The translations under genes and the position numbers were made by a program. The notes beneath the pieces were generated by a model. The model ran no database searches. It saw only the letters and a list, made by a program, of their open reading frames with translations, and was not told the origin of the DNA. A stretch of DNA of 19,742 nt from Smittium mucronatum (taxonomy: Eukaryota; Kickxellomycota; Harpellomycetes; Harpellales; Legeriomycetaceae): positions 3,651 to 23,392 of the forward strand of contig LSSL01001951.1 in assembly GCA_001953115.1 (NCBI GenBank), read 5' to 3'. Shown here one piece after another: positions 1 to 11,625 of the stretch (position 1 is its first letter; each line of letters opens with the position of its first letter).

Positions 1-3000
1 TTGGGGGTCGATAAGTTCTTTTATGAAGTATTTTTTTCGTATTATATTTTTTTCTTTATGATATTCAACTTTTTTTTGTTTTTTTTACTGGTATATAGTT
101 TAAATAGCATAATTTAATGTTTTTAAATTATTTTGTTTGATTTTTTTTATCCCTTTGCATATTAATTCCCACCCAAATAAATAATTTTAAAGCTAATATC
201 TTTATAATAGATCATTTTTAATTAAAAATCTTTTTAAAATGATTTCAAAGAAAAAGAATTCTTTTCTAACCGACTTGTTTGTAAATCACTCTTTATATTT
301 TAGTTTGATATCTTTTTTACCATTTTTGTAAAAAATCGATATTGATTTAATAAATCTTTTATTTAATATTTCAATTATGGGAATTATATTATTTCCTTAT
401 TAGAGCTTCCACATAAATATGTTGTATGTGGATTTAGGGACAATGTGGATTCGAGTATTAAGCGGTGATTTTTGAGATCTATGCTATACTGAGAATAACC
501 ATGATTATTGGCCAATTTTTTAATTTTTATAACAAAATTTGCTAATAAACTTCGAATAATTTATAGGAACTTTTTTTTGTCTATCCAATTTAATAGAATA
601 TCCCCAATTTGATCATATTTATAAAATTGCATCAAATGGATTTCATCCCTCCACTAAGATTTAAAATAAAAAAACACAATCTAGCCAAAGACAAAAAATG
701 ATTTATTTGATCTATAATAATATGCTAAAGCCATCTAAGCCATTTTAAAAATACAGCTAAACTTGTTTTATTAGTTTCAGAATTTAAATTCGCTAAAAAT
801 ATTGAGTAGAAATAATAATTTATTTGTTAAAAAACTTAAAATTTTCTTGGTAGTTATTTTAGAGCGCATAATTTTGAATGATTTTTTCATGTTAACTTTT
901 CAAATATACATTTAGAGTAATTTGTTTTTTGGATCAGAAATTCATAATTTAAACAAAAGCTCAAAAATTATTATTAAAAAAACTATTGCACTATAATAGG
1001 AAGGTAATTTAAAAAAACGAATTATCTGTGTTGCTAAAAAAAATAATTATCTAAGCTTTCCATTTCTATAATAACCATTTTTTTTCCAAAAAAAAACATT
1101 TTAAAAGGTTAAATTTACAATAATATTAACTTTTGATCCCTTGAGAATAATTTTATTGATCTATTTTGGCAAATATCAAACATGTTTCAAAATAGTTTTT
1201 TTTGTATAATAGACTCATAATATTTCCAGAAAATTTATATTTTCTAACAGCGTGTTGATGATTCAGATATTTCTTTTCTATGAAAATTTCATTCTTGAGA
1301 GAAAGAGAAATGACTAATTATTTGATAAATTTTTAATTTTTTTATAAAAGTTTATTTATCTAAGAATATAAACCATTAATCCGATCTTTCAACCGATACA
1401 TTTAAATTTAAGCTTGATAAATATAAGAATATTATGATGAAATTTAATCTTAATGTGACGTGATTTAAATTTAGTGTGTTATAATTTAATAAAAAAAATT
1501 TTAAAAGTTTTTTTTATAGTAACTCGATTCTTTTTATTTATCCTAAAATATTCGACTCGATATCTATTTTTGTGAATATGATTTTTTAAAATTTATATTT
1601 TCCAAAAAAAAAATATACAGCCATCCAAAAAAAACTCAATTTAAATCTACCAATTCTATATTTAGAATTTATAGCTCAGATCAAATTTTAAGAGCTATTA
1701 GAAATAATTTCTATAGAAACCTTAAATCAATTTTACTTATCACTCAATCATTTTAGTTATAATTTCTTTCAAACGGCTTAGAAGCTTCTAAAATATTAAA
1801 TTTAGGCCTATGAAAACTTTATGGGTAAAATAACCAGAATTTAGTGAAATTATAGAGAAATGATTTAATTTAAAATATTGCACTCAATTTTTCAATAATC
1901 TAATTTTCTTTAAATGATTTGACTTTTATTAACAAAATTTGCAAACAAAATTATAAATTAGTCAAAATTCATTATTTTGATAAGTATCAGATAGATCTTA
2001 AAATCGCCGCTTAATTTTCAAATAAAAATGGTTTTCACATCTAAATACAACTTATTTAAAATATTTAAATACGCATATTTCTATTGTAAATCTTTCTGAA
2101 AAAACTTTCAATCTAGCTGATGACTAATTTTAAAATTTTAGCTTGAATTTTAATTTTAAAGTTATGAAATCAACTATTATTATAAATTAATACATTTTAC
2201 ATAATAAACGACACATAATAGATGAATAATAGTAATAATAATAATAATAAATAAGCTTAATTCGAATAAAAATATACATTAATGTCTTTTATAAACTTAT
2301 TATATGCATGCTATGAATTTAAAAAATTGTTTAAATAATTAAAATAAAAATAAATTAATAATAAAAGTTTTTTCAGGAGGTGCATGTGTTACAAATAATG
2401 CTTAAACATAATAATAAAATCTTATTTTACGCTCTTATTGATTATCAAGAATCATTTTAGCCTAAAATTAACTGAAATTTTGGTTCCTATAATTTGATTA
2501 CTAAAAATTAAACTTTTGAAGAGATTTTATTTAATCGATTCACATTCTGAAGATTTTTCAGGTTCGTATTATTTTACGGAAAATAAAAAAATAAATCTTT
2601 AAAATTTTAAGAATTAGTCCAAAAAAACTTAATAAAATCCCCCTTTTTCATTTCTTATCGATTCTATTGATTGATTTCATTTATTAGCACTTTTATTTTT
2701 AATAAAATTAGGTTGAAATCGAAAATTATAGAATAAATGAGACTTAGAATAAATTTTATGTAAATAATCTTATAGATAAAAAGAGAATAATTAAAACGAT
2801 TAATTTTCAATCGTTGGAAAATCTTATTCCTTCTATATATAGTATTTTGCTTTTCTAGATTTATATTAAATCGAGTTAATTTGGATTTGGAACTTAAGCT
2901 TCAATCTGAATTATATTTTTCCTAATTTTTTTCAGAAAATTAAATTATATTTATTCTTCTTAATGAAGGTGATTTTTATATCAAAAAGATATATAACTTT

Positions 3001-6000
3001 AACGCAAATAAATTCTTAAATATTAATATCACGTTCTCTTAAAGAATATTTGGATAATATATATTTTGAAAAGATAATTATATAACTATCGAAGTTTCAG
3101 TAGAAATAGAGCGCCTAAATACTTTTTTTATCGTGGATCGAAAAAGCTTCCTAAGAATTCCAAAAAAATTACATAGTCTATTATTTCTCCGAAATTTGAT
3201 CATTAATATTAATGGGATATTTAAAAAAAATAACTATAATCAAATTGAAAAAATTCAAATGTTAATGCCTTTTTTTGGTAAATTTTGACTATCATCTTTG
3301 TTTTCAGATAACTTTTTTGATAAAAATTTACAATAAAACAATCCATTATTCTGTAATTTTTTCTCATTCAATAAATTCATATTCACACTCATATCCGTAA
3401 ATTATTTTATAATCAGTTTATTTTTTTAATTAAATATTTTTAATTGGTTTTGGAAACCTATCTTTAAAGATATTTCGTTTTTTAAAACATCTAATAAATT
3501 TATAAAGGATCAACTCTATTTCTATTTTGACGCTTTATCATATACAAGAATTTTATTAAAAAATATTCAATATAAAAGATGTTAAAAAATACATGTGTTT
3601 TCTCCAAGAATAAATATTTTTTTCATTTTTAAAACTTCCTGCAGCTTATTTGTAAAAAAAACGGCACAAAATAATATCAATACCACAACTCTGACTTTTT
3701 TTGAGAAAAATAATTTGTAATAACTTTTTTAATTTTTTCATAAAGATAAAACCATTTAATAAAACTCTCATCTAGTTAATTTTGTAATTAATTGGATTAA
3801 ATTACAGATGTGCTAACATGAAATATTGAATCATAAACCTAGCTTACCTTACTCGAAATATATCATCATATTAGCAAAAATAATTTGAATTTTATACTTT
3901 GACCAAAATTTCATAAGTATATCCTTTTAATTATAGCTATGATTCACTCTTCCCATAAAAATATATTTCTTAGAATTATTGAAAAAATAAATAATAAAAA
4001 AAAAGTGATAAAATTTTTCGATTTTTTTTAGATAAATGTAAATAGCCGGTTCATAATCTTACCGATCACTATTATAAATGCTTAGTTATTAATATCCTAC
4101 ATCAATACCTTTTTTTTAATTTGTAGTTGAATTTATATAATTTTTGGAATTTCTTATAAAAAATTATACCTTTTTTATAAGAATATTTTATTTTTGTTTT
4201 ATTTTTGTATATTATTATTTAAATTGTAATCTATAGAATAAAATATCTTTTCAAACACATTAGTTAGCAAGTAAATGTTTTTTATATGTATAAATTATAT
4301 ATATTTTTTTATCAGATAAAATATATTCCAAATGATAAAAGTTTAAACATGCAAATATAAGGTTTCCAGTTGATTTATGCTTTCTAAATTTAGTTTATAC
4401 AACACTATTAAATAAAAAAACAAAACTAGTAGGTATATATACCTCTAAATGTGCGTATAATTATATCGATTTTAGTTTAAAAAAATTTAGGTATTAATAA
4501 TTAACTTTTTTAAGATTTTTTTTCCTAGTAGAAATTGCTTGAGAAAGCTTCTAGAGGTTTTAAAATTAATTATCTCTAGATACAAATCAATATACCTAAA
4601 ATTTAAACGCCAGAAACATATTTTATCTAGTATCTTTTCTTTCAAAAAAAATCAATATAATTATTTATTTATTTGCAATTATAATAGCTATTTTAATAAT
4701 TAAAAAATGTGATTTATTGATTTTTGAAATTTAATAGAGTATTATTTCATAATTTTTGCCAAATTATTCCATAAATGCTGCTTTAACAATATAATTAATC
4801 CAACAACGGGTGTATTTTAGAATTTAATAATTAACAAAATAAATTGCCATCTATTTCATTCTAATATTGATTGTCATGATGTGAAATTTTCAAACTCATT
4901 ATTATGTTTTAGAGATTTTTTTTATAGATTTAGGTATTCATTAGTTTAATTATTTTTTAAAAATTATATTTAATAAAATTTATTTATAACTTGTTTTGAT
5001 TTAATTCAAAAAACAATTTTTCCAGATATTTGCTTTTTTAAGAAGAGCGGATTAATGAATTTTCTTATTTTCTTGCTTGTATATAAACGGGTTAGATTTG
5101 AAAATATTTAACCATCATCCAGAGTATTTTATTTTTAAAGAGGTAAATTTCTTTCAATAACACTATTTTTTAACAAATTTATTCCACTTTATCAACTAGT
5201 GAACTGCAGATAAATATAACCAATTTCTATATTATTTTTTGAAAATATTTAAAAAATAGCCAATATTGATATTCGGTTTGATCGAATTTTTTAGTTTCAT
5301 TATTAGCTCGAGAAGAAGAAAATATTACATAAATACATTCTATATTTCTGTTATTTTCAGTATTAGATATTTGTATTTTAAAAAAAGTTTAAAATTAACA
5401 AGGACTAATTGGTTAATTTATCCTCTTCTAAAATCAAATTTCCCTCAAAAAACGGGATTATATTTATTAAATCAATCGATATATATATATATATTCAAAA
5501 TATTAATTTATTATTATAGAAAATACAACAAAAAAAAAAAATCAAAAACTTCCTGAATCTAAACTTTAAAAATATGCTATATATTTTATAAGTTTTAGCT
5601 ATATGATATTTGAGTTACTTTTATTTTTTTTTCCGTATCGCCTTTTGATGACAAGTTCCTGAAACATACATCTTCTATTTCTTTTAGTCTGATATAAGAT
5701 AATTACTATTGTATGTAGTTTTTTTCACAATCAATTTTAAATAATTGATTTTTTTTTTGAGATTATCTGATTTTTATAATAAATTATGAGTTAAAAGGAC
5801 TAATACTAAGTCGAATAATTTTATAATGTTTTATTTATAATGAACTATGGGTTTTATATCATTTTTTAGTAGATTTTTTTTTTTTTTAAAATTAAAAAAA
5901 AAATCGAAATAAGTATAATATTTCAAGTCCTGTGAATAAAAAAATATAGGTTTTAAAAATATATACGTATGTTTGGATTTTTTTTATTGGATAATTTTCC

Positions 6001-6298
6001 CATTAAAAAGATGCATTTTTGATAAAGTCTGTTAATTTATATATATATATATATATTTTACAACTTTTGCTGAAAATTTGTAGAAATATTTTTTTTAAAA
6101 AAATTACATTAAAAGTTTTTTGACGTTATCATTTATATTTAATTTTGAATTAAGTTGAATTGGCTGGATACAATTTCCAATTTATCTTTTGAATTATTAC
6201 CTTCTTTTTGCCATTAAGATATTATGATTAATTTATTTTACAATTTATTTTTTAACTCGATAAAAATGAAAAATAACAATAATAAAATATTTAAAAAT
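1..6298. other. A+T-rich intergenic DNA, no supported gene
   Basis: This stretch is dominated by T and A homopolymers of 6 to 12 bases and has stops in all frames. The only frame longer than 90 codons (5266-5556, plus) starts at TTG and is built almost wholly of Ile, Tyr, Phe, Lys, Leu and Asn codons, as expected by chance at this composition. Short simple repeats are present: AAT units at about 2232-2250 and an 18-bp AT run at 6039-6056. I see no RNA gene, transposon terminus or long inverted repeat here. Distal regulatory DNA cannot be excluded. Confidence 0.7.
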
Positions 6299-6553
6299 TT
6301 AAAAAATTTCCAAATTTATTCCATTTCGCCGCTCTAGCATCTTCGTACAGATTTGGAATTGAATCAATGGGGTTTGTGGTATATAATACTTTCCTGTGTT
6401 AATAGACGGGAAACACAAATGCCATCCGAAAATTCCGCCGTTTCCAGTTCGATTATTTTTTGGCTTTGTCAGTGGAGAGCTGGAAAAAAAATATTTAGAC
6501 CCCCCACCCCTCCCAGGAGCTTTTACTATCTGCTCCAACTGAGCTGAACCGGA

Positions 6554-7984
6554 ATGAGAAAAACTAAGACTTTCTTACAAGTTGATATTTTGAGCGGAAA
6601 ATTGCTCGATTGTATTTCTGCGGACGCTATCCCATTTTTCGCACACTAAAAAACAAATCTCGATTGTCTCTGTCGTGTTTTTTTTTTTTAAAAAAAAATT
6701 CAAATTTTCCTTCAACGATCTTTGCACTGGCCAGGCGTTGAACCATCAAAAACTAACCAATTCGGAAATCAACAGTTTTCTGGAAGCCTATTCGATGATC
6801 TGGACACAGAGCCCGAAGTTTGATCTAGCTTCCAGAATTTATTATTCCCCGATCTACTGACAATTTGTGAATAATTCATTGGTTATTCAGATTTTTCTAT
6901 CAGCCAATGATTTTATAGTTTGGAAAATTCCGTCGGGTCTTCAATATTTTTTCAGCCAAATTGATGTCCCCGTCACTCATGTGCTCATTCGGGATCTTTG
7001 GAGAGTATTAATCAAGCCAGATATCCAGGCTTTAGGATTTTTACATATATGAAATATGCGCTAGGCCGTTACATCGGTTTTCATAAATACAGATTTAATA
7101 CCCAATTCAAATGTAAGCCTTTCCATTGCAGTAGATTTGCCTTCCCTTACAACGAGTCTGATTGCTTTATCAATTTCATTTTTTATTGTTTTTTTTTTTG
7201 GTACTCACTCACACCGGAAGTCTCCCCACCTTATTTTCCAATTGGCATGAGAGCAGAATTCATGGATTTTAATTTTATAACAGAAGACAGATCAGTCTTA
7301 GACAAAAATCATTATTCACCAAAAAAAATGTGTTATTAACCTTAGATTTATTTTTTTCTGATGTTAGTTGATTATGACCAATCATCATTAAAAATTTATC
7401 CTAGATATTCATACTCTTGAAGAATTTCTAAATTTTGACCCTGGGTTGTTAATTGATAATTTATTTTGGAGCCAATTAATTGCTTTTAGAAAAAGTGAAT
7501 ATTGAAATGGAATTCTTTATTTTTACTGGTCTTTCTATTTTAAATATTGTTTTTTAATAAGTAGACTCAGTAGAAGAAATTCCCTGCAAGCCATCAGTTC
7601 TAACACCTTTTTTTAAAAAAAAGCTAATTAAAAATAGTTTTCGTTATGATACAATTCCCACGGTGTATTCCATGCCTGAATTCTTATTTTCATATATTAT
7701 TTAAATTAAAAAAAACTTGGTGTTTATTTCATCGTCAAGTTTGAGATAACGAATTTCTTATTTACTAATAACTACCTGTACATTGAAAAGATCAGTGATT
7801 CGAACTTGAAAGTAACTTTGGACTTTCTAATTCTTTTTATCTTTAGAATCAATTATTGATATTCTTAACCCTTTCCGGGCCTAAATTTGCGCCTCAGTCC
7901 TACTTGGGAATATTTAAATTCCAATTGGTCTATATTAATCAGCACCCCGATGGTATGAAAATAATATTACAGGGTTTTTCATAG
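6554..7984 (+). CDS. Unidentified spliced gene or recently decayed gene, tentative 9-exon model
   Basis: I do not recognise the product. Several short plus-strand frames read like real protein, for example HTLEEFLNFDPGLLIDNLFW, NSVEEIPCKPSVLTPF and KFAPQSYLGIFKFQLVYINQ. They can be joined with GT-AG introns in correct phase. Exons: 6554-6611, 6735-6817, 6891-7004, 7065-7200, 7257-7331, 7405-7494, 7565-7662, 7740-7811 and 7847-7984. This gives 287 residues starting MRKTKTF, with one possible membrane helix (SLIALSISFFIVFFF) near the middle. The introns are 35 to 123 bp, mostly 56-77. The last exon reads into the MITE, which would supply the TAG stop. Alternatively GTATGA at 7953 is a donor, the MITE lies inside the intron, and a last exon begins at 8320 and ends at a TAA at 8364-8366. 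Caveats: the splice sites are more varied than in the neighbouring synthetase, where all are GTA...TAG, and GT/AG pairs are common in such DNA. The locus may therefore be a pseudogene or partly misjoined. Similarity to YIP-family proteins was considered and not supported. Confidence 0.3.
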
Positions 7985-8000
7985 TAATAGACCCTTTTTT
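7970..8000 (+). repeat. Left terminal inverted repeat of the 273-bp element
   Basis: This is a 31-bp arm starting CAGGG directly after TA. It pairs with 8212-8242, with mismatches at position 6 and positions 14-16. Confidence 0.75.
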
Positions 8001-8211
8001 AGATTTGCGGGGTTATTTTTTTGATGAAAATTTAAAAAGCGAAATTATTGGACTGAATAATTGTTAGTACCAATCAAAAAGAAAAAACTTATAATACCTA
8101 AGAACAATAGGATTTTAACCAATAATGACATATATCAATGATTATAAGTTAAAGTGGATTATTGGTTATAAGAATGACCCCACGGGTCCAGAAAAAAAGA
8201 TATATTTGGTG

Positions 8212-8242
8212 AAAAAAGGGTCTATTGGAATGAAAACCCCTG
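8212..8242 (-). repeat. Right terminal inverted repeat of the 273-bp element
   Basis: This 31-bp arm ends in CCCCTG directly before TA. It is the reverse complement of the left arm at about 27 of 31 positions. Confidence 0.75.
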
Positions 8243-8366
8243 TAAACTAATTATAAAATTGTGAGAAAAATGAAATCCATTTTTTGTACCATTGCCCCTA
8301 AAAGGGTAAACTAATATAGGTATCGAATTTCAACATATATATATTTTTCAAAAAAATCCAATTTAA

Positions 8367-8718
8367 AAAAAAAAACTAAAATTAACTGGAAATACTTTCC
8401 AAATATTAGAGTTGCTTTTTTTTTTTCGCAATAGCCCAAATAAAAATATTATTTAGTTCACACTTTACGCACCCCCCTCCCCCATCTTCTCTCACCGTAA
8501 TATAAGTAAAAAAATATATTGCAAAGATAAAAGAAGAGGACGTTCTATTTATAGAAATGAGCGTGTTAAAAGGGGCAGTTTTATTTTTAGATATATTATA
8601 TTTCAATATAGCTGTATAGTAGGAAAAAAATATTTTTGAGATAGTTCACCGAGAATTTCACTTGATTTAAGAATAAATAAGAGAATTTAATTTAAAATTA
8701 AATAGAAGTGAATAAAAT
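8367..8718. other. 3' flank of the acetoacetyl-CoA synthetase gene
   Basis: This stretch lies downstream of the synthetase stop codon, which is on the minus strand. It contains a C-rich tract at about 8470-8484 (G-rich on the synthetase's sense strand). A minus-strand AATAAA at 8585-8580, about 135 bases past the stop, is a possible polyadenylation signal, though such hexamers are common by chance here. A 66-codon minus-strand frame at 8406-8606 has no ATG-supported or protein-like character and is not called. Confidence 0.4.
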
Positions 8719-11407
8719 TTACTCGAAAAGCAATTCTGGAATGTTTAAAAATTGTGTAATATCATTCTTGTTTGAAACTGATTGAATAGCCTTTTCGTCG
8801 AGTTTATAATTGTTTAAAACATATTGCTCAACCTCAGTTTTAGAAATGTCGCCATTCTTAGAACCAATATATTTTGATGCCAATGAAAAAGCATCATTTA
8901 ATAATAATTTAACTGCAATTTCGATTTTTTTACCATTTCCAGTGTAAGGAATGCTATCAACTCGAATTATTTTTGCTGGAACGTGGCGAGGAGATAACTC
9001 GGTTCTGATGGCTTTTTTTATTTTTAGACTTAAAGATTCCATGTCGCTAGAATAGTTATTGCTAGTTTTTACAAAAAGGATCACTCTTTCATTTTCGTTT
9101 ATTAGTTGGCCAATAACTAAGCTATCCTCTATTTCATCAAATCTGTCGATAATATTGTAAATCTCAGCACTTCCAAAACGAATACCATTTGGGTTTAATG
9201 TACCATCGCTAAACGAGTAAAAAAAGATTGCGATAAATTTTAATTAGCATTTTTTAAATATTTTTCCATCTAAAGTGAGAAAATAGCTACCTTCTTCCGA
9301 GCATCAACACTCCATTTGTTTTCGGATCAATCTTCATAAAATCTCCTTGGCACCATACTCCTAATAAATCATTTTCAGACAAAGATAAATCATAAATCGA
9401 AGTAAAATGACAGGTATTTGTGTTAATGATTTTAAATTTAAGTACCTGGGAATTTATTAAAATATGCACTTTTGTATCTAGAATTATTGAGGTCATCATT
9501 CCAAAAAAAGATAGGCATACAAGGAAAAGGTTTAGTGCAGACCAAATCACCACTTTGACCTATGATACTATTCCCTGCATTGTCCCAACACTCCACAGAC
9601 ATACCTAGCATAATAGCTTGAATTTCGCCTCTATAAACGGGTAGAGCAGAACATGCACCTACAAACAGGGAACATATGTCAGTGCCTCCAGATATTGAGC
9701 CCAACAGCACGTCTTTTTTAACATGGCTATAAACATAGTCAAAACTGTTAGGTTTCAAGGGGGATGCAGTTGACAGCACAGCTTTCAATGTTTTCAGGCT
9801 GTGAGATTGAGATGGTTTGTAATTTACATCTTCCAAATGTTGGATATACTTTGCTGAGGTTCCAAATATAGTGATTCCTAAATCGTCTACCAAATCCCAA
9901 AGAACCCCTGGGGTTGGACCCAATGGAGATCCTTCAAATAAAACAATAGACAATCCAATTGATAGCCCTCCTACTAGATAATTCCACATCATCCATCCAG
10001 TAGTAGTATAATAGAAAAATATATCCTCTTCTACCATCCCCAAAATCACAGTATGCTCTTTTTTGTGTTGAACAAGAATCCCCTAGTAAAAAAAATGTTT
10101 TAATTTAAAAAGGTATAATATTCAAAATCATAAATACCCCTGTTCTATGGACTAGGCATTTTGGTTTTCCTGTGGTTCCGGAGGAAAATAGAATGTACAA
10201 AGGGTGGTCAAATGAAAGAGATCTATATTCTAATGATTTTGCATCCTTTCCCAAATCCTCAAGTGATTCCCAGGATAAACTATAAAATGATGAAAAAAAA
10301 TATTGACATTTTACAAGCTAAAACTCTTAATCAAATAATTTAAAATACCTGTTTTCGACGGAAGGAGATGTTTCGTCTTGGCGATCTTTAGGTGATATGA
10401 TTATTGACTTTTCCACGCTAGGAAGATCTAAATAATTCGGAAAAAAGTTTCAATATATATATATATTTATTTATTAAGAGCTTTCAATTACTTGATAATA
10501 TCTGTTTGATTTTTTCCATGTGGGAGAAGGTTTTTCCATTATAATTTGACTCGGATATACCAATAAATATTTTGGGTTCAATTTGAGAAAATCTATCTAC
10601 AACAGCGGTGACTCCAAAATCTACCGAGGATGAACTACAGGAATTTTATAGCAGATGATAAATAACATTCAGATCCGCAATAATAGCGGGTATTTTTTGA
10701 GTTTTGTAAGACGCATATTACCTCCATATTGCACCCATGCTAGCGGCAGCCAACATGGCTATTATTGCCTCTGGGCAATTGGTCAAATATCCAGCAACCC
10801 GATCGCCTTTTTCAAGGCCAAGTTTTTTGAATGAATGAGCAACTACGGACACTTTTCTGTATAATTCTCTATATGATATATCGGAGTGGAATTGTTCTCC
10901 TCTGGCATAAATAGCAATTTTATTGCTTTCCTTTAATCTCTCGAGCACATTCTCAGCATAATTAATGGTGGCTCCAAGAAACCATTTTGGAATCTCGCTC
11001 ATTTGCACATTCTTCTCTAAGACCTAAAAGGGAAAATATTTACGTAAAAGTTTGGATATAACAAAACCGCCCTTAAAGAGTGATGAAATTAGCTTACCTG
11101 TGAATGAGGAGAATGGGAAATAATTTTTGTGAATTCCCATATAGAGTCCCAAAAGGATTCTATTTCCACGACAGACCATTTTTGCAAGTCAAAATAATTT
11201 TCTACGAGTAGGGTGATACAAAAAAAACATTAAATAGAGTTTCAATGGAAAAAAAATTGCCATTTAATTTTCTTTACCAAAGTTTTTGTTAAATTTGGAA
11301 TTGACATAGTCGATAAATTTATGCAATTCACTCGCTTCGACATTTTTGGGCTCCCACAACGGTTTAACAGAGAGTCTGGAGTCTGATGGCAGATTGGATT
11401 CAGTCAT
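8719..11407 (-). CDS. AACS: Acetoacetyl-CoA synthetase (acetoacetate-CoA ligase), 9 exons, 698 aa
   Basis: The enzyme converts acetoacetate, ATP and CoA to acetoacetyl-CoA, AMP and pyrophosphate. In animals it is cytosolic and feeds ketone bodies into fatty-acid and sterol synthesis. Exons on the minus strand: 11407-11278, 11201-11098, 11023-10722, 10634-10492, 10427-10349, 10279-10138, 10082-9446, 9360-9291 and 9208-8719. All phases fit and there are no internal stops. Visible ANL-superfamily motifs are the N-terminal LWEP and NYAENVLERL segments, the phosphate loop YILFSSGTTGKPK (281-293), YYTTTGWMMWN (324-334), GSISGGTD (428-435), GDF (518-520), GRSDGTLNPNGIRFGS (534-549) and the C-terminal IPYTGNGKKIEI with the catalytic Lys (about 629). 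Human AACS is 672 residues; the excess here is mainly an insert before the conserved IPEL near the C terminus. The start chosen (MTES) puts LWEP at the family's usual distance from the N terminus. An upstream in-frame ATG at 11548 would add 47 residues including a hydrophobic helix. The gene appears intact and functional. Confidence 0.95.
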
Positions 11408-11548
11408 TTTTACAAAAATAGATAAAATTCTTGTGATGTAAACGGAAAATGATTCTGTTTCACCAAAGTTGGAATAGTGATTGGCAAAAGTAAAAAAAAG
11501 TATAAGGAGCAAACAGATAAATATATAATATTTAAACGTTTGAAACAT
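11408..11548 (-). other. In-frame upstream extension of the synthetase reading frame
   Basis: The frame stays open for 47 codons above the chosen start, back to an ATG at 11548, with an in-frame TGA further upstream near 11590. The extension begins MFQTFKYYIFICLLLILFF and would encode a signal-anchor-like helix. Known family members are soluble and lack this, so it is more likely 5' untranslated sequence. If the transcript starts above 11548, however, the first ATG would be this one. Confidence 0.35.
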
Positions 11549-11625
11549 ATAAAATTTAATTCCTTTGTCTTTCAGTACTAATGCTCATCTCTGACCCTTT
11601 TGAGCGGCATTCTCCAATGGTATGG

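Larger units (their letters stand above)
7970..8242. mobile_element. 273-bp MITE-like element with 31-bp inverted ends and TA target duplication
   Basis: The first 31 bases (7970-8000, beginning CAGGGTTTTTCAT) match the reverse complement of the last 31 (8212-8242) at about 27 positions, sharing AATAGACCCTTTTTT at the inner part. A TA dinucleotide flanks both sides (7968-7969 and 8243-8244), as expected for a TA target-site duplication. A nested inverted pair (AACCAATAAT at about 8117, ATTATTGGTT at about 8158) lies inside. There is no open frame that could be a transposase. Ends beginning CAG plus a TA duplication suggest mobilisation by a Tc1/mariner or pogo-type transposase; that family assignment is inference. 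The element abuts the 3' end of the plus-strand gene model. Confidence 0.75.

Noticed and set aside
5266..5556. 96-codon plus-strand open frame
   Set aside because: It starts at TTG, is composed almost only of A+T-rich codons, includes an AT microsatellite and an A run, and shows no splice or domain signal.
6299..6547. Overlapping open frames on both strands (79 codons minus, 64 codons plus)
   Set aside because: The two are shadows of each other, the minus one starts at TTG, and neither shows a family motif. They may be part of the neighbouring undetermined locus, but no exon could be placed with confidence.
6735..7200. Similarity of the plus-strand exons to YIP-family (YIPF6-like) Golgi proteins
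   Set aside because: Only short stretches such as DVPVTHVLIRDLWR resemble the pattern. The conserved membrane region with its GY motif is absent downstream.
7064..7204. Minus-strand segment resembling the FtsK gamma winged helix or a transposase HTH
   Set aside because: The likeness covers about 20 residues around LVVREGKSTA and breaks down afterwards. The recognition-helix pattern is missing, and the opposite strand is equally plausible.
8406..8606. 66-codon minus-strand frame downstream of the synthetase
   Set aside because: It crosses a C/G homopolymer and an A run, lacks an ATG start and has no homolog-like features.
9287..9553. 88-codon minus-strand frame overlapping the synthetase
   Set aside because: Its first part is out of frame over exon 7, it reads through intron 7, and only its last residues are true exon 8 coding sequence.
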